Positions 59,526 to 64,000 of a stretch of 64,000 nt of DNA are shown in pieces (the stretch's first letter is position 1; each line of letters starts with the position of its first letter). The stretch spans positions 38,350,085 to 38,414,084 of the forward strand of contig CM068580.1 in NCBI GenBank assembly GCA_035048485.1. Reading direction: 5' to 3'. Below the pieces are notes generated by a model. That model worked only from the letters and a program-made list of their open reading frames with translations, ran no database searches and had not been told where the DNA came from. The position numbers and the translations under genes are program-made. The stretch is from Pteria penguin (lineage: Eukaryota > Mollusca > Bivalvia > Pterioida > Pteriidae).

Positions 59526-59742
59526 CATTCTTTCAATATCTGCTTTAAATTCAGACAATGATTCTGCATCCTTCTTCCTTTTCACATTTAGAGAATCTAT
59601 AAGCTGGTTTGATGTTTGTGTAAGAAAGTCTCTACTGATATGCTGTTTATCTAACTCGGGATCTGTGCTCGATGCATTTTGATTATGGGAATTCAGTGAC
59701 TCTTCAGCTCCATTTTTTTGATAGGCATCTTCTAATTCGCCA
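59526..59742 (-). CDS. SYCE2-like synaptonemal complex central element protein, penultimate exon
   Basis: The exon encodes about 72 residues: an acidic, polar stretch followed by a helical segment (ISRDFLTQTSNQLIDSLNVK, then RKKDAESLSEFKADIERM). It enters in phase 2 (TTATATTAG acceptor) and leaves in phase 0 at ATG/GTAATC, joining the last exon as ERM-KMKTV. Together the two exons match the coiled-coil core of vertebrate SYCE2 in length, order and heptad pattern; in SYCE2 this follows a variable acidic N-terminus. SYCE2 with TEX12 forms fibrous assemblies in the central element of the synaptonemal complex during meiosis. The 5' exon(s) were not found in the next 4 kb. Confidence 0.68.
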
Positions 59743-59786
59743 CTAATATAGAAACAAAATCACAATGAATGTAAAACAAGACTCTC

Positions 59787-60560
59787 AAATGGGCCTATAC
59801 TGCTCACCTGAGAGCACAACCCCTACCTCCTGGATTTAAAAAAAAAATAAATTCAAGAACTGGTAAAAACTTTGAAAATTACAATAACATTCTTCCTCCT
59901 TACTTCTGACAAAACACTCAAACTTAATGCAATACAAATGTCTAAGCAATCTACATGAAGAACATCAGAGAATGATCAGAAAATTTATAATAAATGTAAA
60001 ATTCTGTAAAGATCACTTAAATGCATTCTGTTTGTTGATCTATACATCCAAATTGAAGGAGGGGGTCTATATCATTCTGTCATGGTTCCATTTCCTGATA
60101 GATCTGACCAAAAAACAACAACTTTTGTAATTAATAAAGGACCATGAGTACATTGTACTTCATTCATGCCAATTGTCATCAGAATCCTATTTTTAGCAAT
60201 ACATGTAGTTATGAAGAAGCATGTCAGACCTTAATATACTACCAAGAAAATTAAAAGAAATAACCTGAAAATGTACAAAAAGTCTAAAAAAAGTCCCCAA
60301 AATCCCCTAATATAAGAAAAAAAAAAACCTATTTAAGTGTCAAAAAACTACAATATAAATTCTTTAGAACCCCTTTTAGATCACTCTTACGCATTTAATT
60401 TGTTAATCTATATAGTCAGTCTGAAATCTGTCAAAGAAGGATACTCTCTAAGAGCTGACTGCTATTCTGCCCTGGATCCACCCTTAGACATATCTGACTG
60501 AAAACAGAATGAAGCTATTTTTATCTACAGTTATTCTCCAATATGGACCAAAATCAGAAG
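59787..60560 (+). mobile_element. Hairpin-type element, family 1, head and degenerate body
   Basis: Starts AAATGGGCCTATACTGCTCA then CCTGAGAGC, the family-1 head. The body is degenerate (AAAGAAGGATACTCTCTAAG at about 60437 resembles the family-1 AAAGGAGGGTACCCTCT). No terminal hairpin found. It lies just upstream of the SYCE2-like penultimate exon. Confidence 0.5.
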
Positions 60561-60762
60561 CAAAATCTGACCCTGCAGAATGAATTATTCTGTGATAATA
60601 TAACAAATTTATAAGTATAAATAGCAATTATTACATCTATCTTTCCTCTTCTAATCTCTGTATAAATGGCTCCAATCTTATATGAATTATGGTCCAAATC
60701 TTACCTTAGCCACAATCAAATCTTTTTGTACAAACTCTTAACATTATTCCTGTTATTATTGT

Positions 60763-61188
60763 ACAAGAGTTGTCAGAAGACAACAGAGTTCACCAGTGCC
60801 ACAAAATTTAAATAACCAAAGTTTGTTGTAAGTACATGTAGGTCAGTCTTCAAGGTCAAGGTCAAAACATAAAATTTTTTGATATGTAATGAAAGGTTGT
60901 GTTACAAGGAATACACACATGAAGTATTTAAGCCCTATCTCTTATTGTTCATAAGTTAGACAAAGATTAAAATTTTTGAAAATTAGGTCAAACTTCCAGG
61001 TCACAAGGTCAAAATTTCGGTACCCAATGAAATGTCTTGGCACAAGGAATACACATGTAAAATTTTAAAGCCCCATCTCTAATGATTCTAAAGTTATGAT
61101 CCAGGTTAAAGTTTTTGTCTACCAAGAACGTCGACGATGCTGGTGGTATAACAATAGCTCTACAGGCAATCATCCTGGCAAGCTAAAA
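60763..61188 (+). mobile_element. Hairpin-ended element, family 4, short copy
   Basis: 5' tip ACAAGAGTTGTCAGAAGACA then ACAGAGTTCACCAG; one to two TGACC/GGTCA-rich units; 3' end AATAGCTCTACAGGCAATCA then TCCTGGCAAGCTAAAA. Same ends as the minus-strand copy at 32714. Confidence 0.7.
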
Positions 61189-61305
61189 TGTACATGTACT
61201 GAGGCCAGACTCAATATCTAGAGCATACTAAATATTCTTAATTTAAAGATATACTGTTGTCCTTGATGTAAGTTTGACCTGTATACAGCAGTCACAGCCT
61301 ATATC

Positions 61306-61654
61306 AATAAGAGTTGTCAGAAGACAACAGAGCTTGCCAGCGGGGCATAGTCAGAGGAAAAGCATGTATTTTCAATGTTCTTTTAAATCAAGGTTGAGAC
61401 CAAAGTAAAAGTCAAAAGTTAAGCAGATGAAAGCTCTGGTCATAATGAATCAACATCTGAAATCCATTTCCTTATATTTCAAAAGAAAAAGCCCTGGTAA
61501 TTGTTTTGAAAAAGAAGGTCAAATTCGAAGGTCAAGCTTACAAGGTAAAACGTCATGGTATAAAATGAAAGGTTTTGATATGAGGAACCTATGTGTGAAA
61601 TTTCAAGCCCTACCCCTCTTGGTTCCAATGTTGTAGCCAAAGTTAAGGGTTTTG

Positions 61655-61685
<31 letters not shown>

Positions 61686-61921
61686 AATATCATGATCCCA
61701 AATGAAGTGGCTTTCCACTAGGTATCCATGTGTGAAGTTTCAAAGTTCTATCCCTCTTGATTCAAAAGTTATAGCTAAGGTTGAAGTTTCTAAAAAGTAG
61801 GTCAAACTCTAAGGTCAAAGGTCATGGTCCCAAAAGAAAGGGCCTCCACAAAGTATCCATGTGTAAAGTTTCAAAGCTCCATCTGTTTTGGTTCAAAAGT
61901 TAAAGCCAAGTTTAGTTTCTG

Positions 61922-61952
<31 letters not shown>

Positions 61953-62385
61953 AAATGTCAAAGATCGTGATCTAAAAATGAAAGGGTCTTCAACAATGTA
62001 TCAATGTGTTAAATTTCAAAGCCAAACCCTTCTTGGTTCAAAAGTTTTAGCCAAGGCTATAGTTTTTGAAAAGAAGGTCAAACTGTAAGGTCAAAGTCAC
62101 AACGTCAAAAGTTATGGTCTCATATGAAAAGACCTTCAACAAGCTATCCATGTGTGAAGTTTCAAAGCCCTACTGTTCTTGGTTCAAAAGTTATACCCAA
62201 CGTTAAAGATTTTGAAAAACAGGTCAAACTCCAAGGTCAAAATCACAACATCAAAGGTCATGGTCCTAAATGAAAACTCCTTCCACAATGTATCCACGTG
62301 TGAAGTTTCAAAGCTCTATCCCTCTTGGTTCAAAAGTTATAGCCAAGTTTAAAGTAGGTCAAACTCCAAGCAAAACAGTATCTTA
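61306..62385 (+). mobile_element. Hairpin-type element, family 4, with about 146-bp tandem units
   Basis: 5' tip AATAAGAGTTGTCAGAAGAC then AACAGAGCTTGCCAG. Units keyed by TATCCATGTGTGAAGTTTCA occur at about 61722, 61853, 61998, 62144 and 62290 (last steps 145, 146, 146). Each holds AAGGTCAAGGTCA-like half-sites. ORFs here are not genes. Confidence 0.7.
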
Positions 62386-62389
62386 AACT

Positions 62390-63160
62390 AATATGAGTAA
62401 GCTTCACCTTGATTAGGACCTCTCAGAAATGACCTTGAATGACCTTTGTCCAAAAGCTCTTAACTTAAATAACATTTTGTGAAGTATGATCAAATTCTGA
62501 TGAAAGGTATAGGAGATATAAGTACTTCATGTTACTTTAAGTTATAGTTAATAAGTGACCTTGACGTTCCAGAGAAGACCATGAGTTTCCTTTGTCCTAA
62601 AGCCCTTAAACTAAATCATATTTTGGTGAAGTATGATCAAATTCTGATGAAAGGTGTAGGAGTTATATGCACTTCATGGTATTTTAAGTCATAGTAAATA
62701 AATGACCTTGACCTTTCAGAAATGACCTTGAGTGACCTTTGTCCAAAATCCTTAACCTAAAGAACATTTTAGTGAAGTATGATCAAATTCTGATGAAAGG
62801 TATAGGAGATATAAGTTTTTCATGTTACTTTAAGTCATAGTTAATAAGTGACCTTGACCTTTCAGAAATGACCATGCGTGACCTTTGTGTAAAAGCCCTT
62901 AACCTAAATAATATTTTGGTAAAGTATGATCAAGTTCTGATGAAAGGTATAGGAGATATATTTACTTCATATTACTGTAAGTCAGAGTTAATAATTGACC
63001 TTGACCTTTCAGAAATGACCTTTGTCCCAAAGCCCCTAACCGAAATAAATGTTTTGGTGAAGTATGATCAAATTCTGATGAAAGGTATAGGAGATAGGAG
63101 CTCGGAGGGACAGACAGAGACTATATGCTTCCCCCGAAAGTTTTTTGAGGAGCATAAAAA
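62390..63160 (+). mobile_element. Hairpin-ended element, family 6, with about 147-bp units
   Basis: Five units keyed by GTATGATCAAATTCTGATGA at 62484, 62631, 62777, 62924 and 63062 (steps 147, 146, 147, 138). It ends GGGACAGACAGAG then ATGCTTCCCCCGAAAG...GAGGAGCATAAAAA, a hairpin with TAAAAA end. Confidence 0.75.
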
Positions 63161-64000
63161 ATTGCAAGATTCTAATCCAATTTTTCTAAATTTTAATTTT
63201 TATTTTTCTCTAAAATGAAAATCAACATTGAATATGACGAAATTGACCTTGCAAACACTAAATGATAACATTGTTAAGCTTTCATAGTTTTATTTGACTT
63301 CCTGTCAATAGAACAATAACAAAAAATCACAAAATGCAACAAATATAAACAAAGTCTCATACATCTATAACAGAAACGGACAAGACACAGGATATTTCCG
63401 GTCGGAGAACTAGGAATGTTTTTTATTATGGCCTAAATTGCACATTTCAATAGAGGGCTTCTTGCTTTTTCTAACCATGCCAAAAGAAGGTGAACCATGA
63501 CCATGCAGTCTTAAACTTGATTTGTATCTTAACACAATAAAGCTACATGTACATATCAACTTTCATTCAAATAATATCTACATGTAAATGTATCGTACAA
63601 GAATGTCAGGAAAATGAATTTTTGTTTATTGTAAAGGGGCATACCAGTATTAACTATGCCAAAAGTATATCATGACACAACTCAAACTTATCTGTAACAA
63701 CATAACTAAAGAATGCTGGTAACTACTTTGTGACAGAATGACTGGTGGAAATTAAGACAAACTGATATCTAGACAAATGGTGAGGAACCAGGTAATTTCG
63801 TCTAGCTCTGTCGATAGCGGACTTATACAGACAAGTAGACACTGTAAATTAGAATAATCAAGCATGCAATGCAAACAAAATTGATACTCTTAAAATTGTT
63901 AAGTTTGTGTAAATGAATAGGATTCGTTTAAATTTTATACAAATTTCAAAATAATATAAATGATGTAAGGTAATGAAATATGGTATGTATTAATACACTA
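63161..64000. other. No gene seen at the right edge
   Basis: AT-rich DNA; a slightly more GC-rich patch at 63380-63415 has no clear reading frame. An upstream exon of the SYCE2-like gene could be here or beyond the window, but I cannot identify one. Confidence 0.4.

Noticed and set aside
62868..63218. 116-codon plus-strand ORF
   Set aside because: It spans the tandem units and terminal hairpin of a family-6 element and repeats its own peptide (ILVKYDQ).

Overview
The window looks like AT-rich nuclear DNA of an animal, most likely a bivalve mollusc. The genes have short exons with GT-AG introns. TACATGTA-type motifs are very frequent, and the DNA is packed with short mobile elements, including tRNA-headed SINEs and hairpin-ended tandem-repeat elements of a kind I associate with oyster- and scallop-type genomes. 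No operon, phage or CRISPR structure is present.

Four protein-coding loci can be supported. (1) Minus strand, 14.3 to 5.4 kb: seven exons of a single-pass receptor with a long EGF-like/Cys-rich ectodomain, one transmembrane helix and a tyrosine-kinase-like domain. The catalytic HRD and DFG motifs are HRL and NFY, so it reads as a receptor pseudokinase. Its 5' end and the C-lobe are not visible. (2) Plus strand, 22.6 to 32.0 kb: a complete three-exon XK-related (XKR) gene of 525 codons. (3) Plus strand, 45.5 to 53.3 kb: a second XKR gene with two different, phase-compatible first exons that share exons 2 and 3. (4) Minus strand, 59.7 to 58.2 kb: the last two exons of a SYCE2-like synaptonemal-complex central-element gene. 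XKR proteins expose phosphatidylserine in other animals, and multi-EGF receptors of the MEGF10/Draper type recognise such cells. A functional link between loci 1 to 3 is possible but speculative.

Most of the rest is mobile and repeated DNA. Intron 1 of the first XKR gene carries a 3.8-kb Mutator-like (MULE) element with a 10-bp target duplication, tandem-motif ends and a broken transposase. Inside it sits a 36-bp minisatellite, itself split by a 240-bp TA-flanked MITE. A second element of the same design lies at 18.8 to 22.0 kb. At least ten loci carry elements ending in a GACGGACG- or GACAG-like stretch, a hairpin and TAAAA; several hold arrays with monomers of about 146 to 148 bp. Other blocks are a 59-bp array of about 37 units (42.8 to 45.1 kb), a 60-bp minisatellite (34.0 to 34.7 kb), and a cluster of eight perfect TGACGTCA palindromes in the last intron of the second XKR gene.

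All identifications rest on reading motifs and splice phase by eye; no database search was run.
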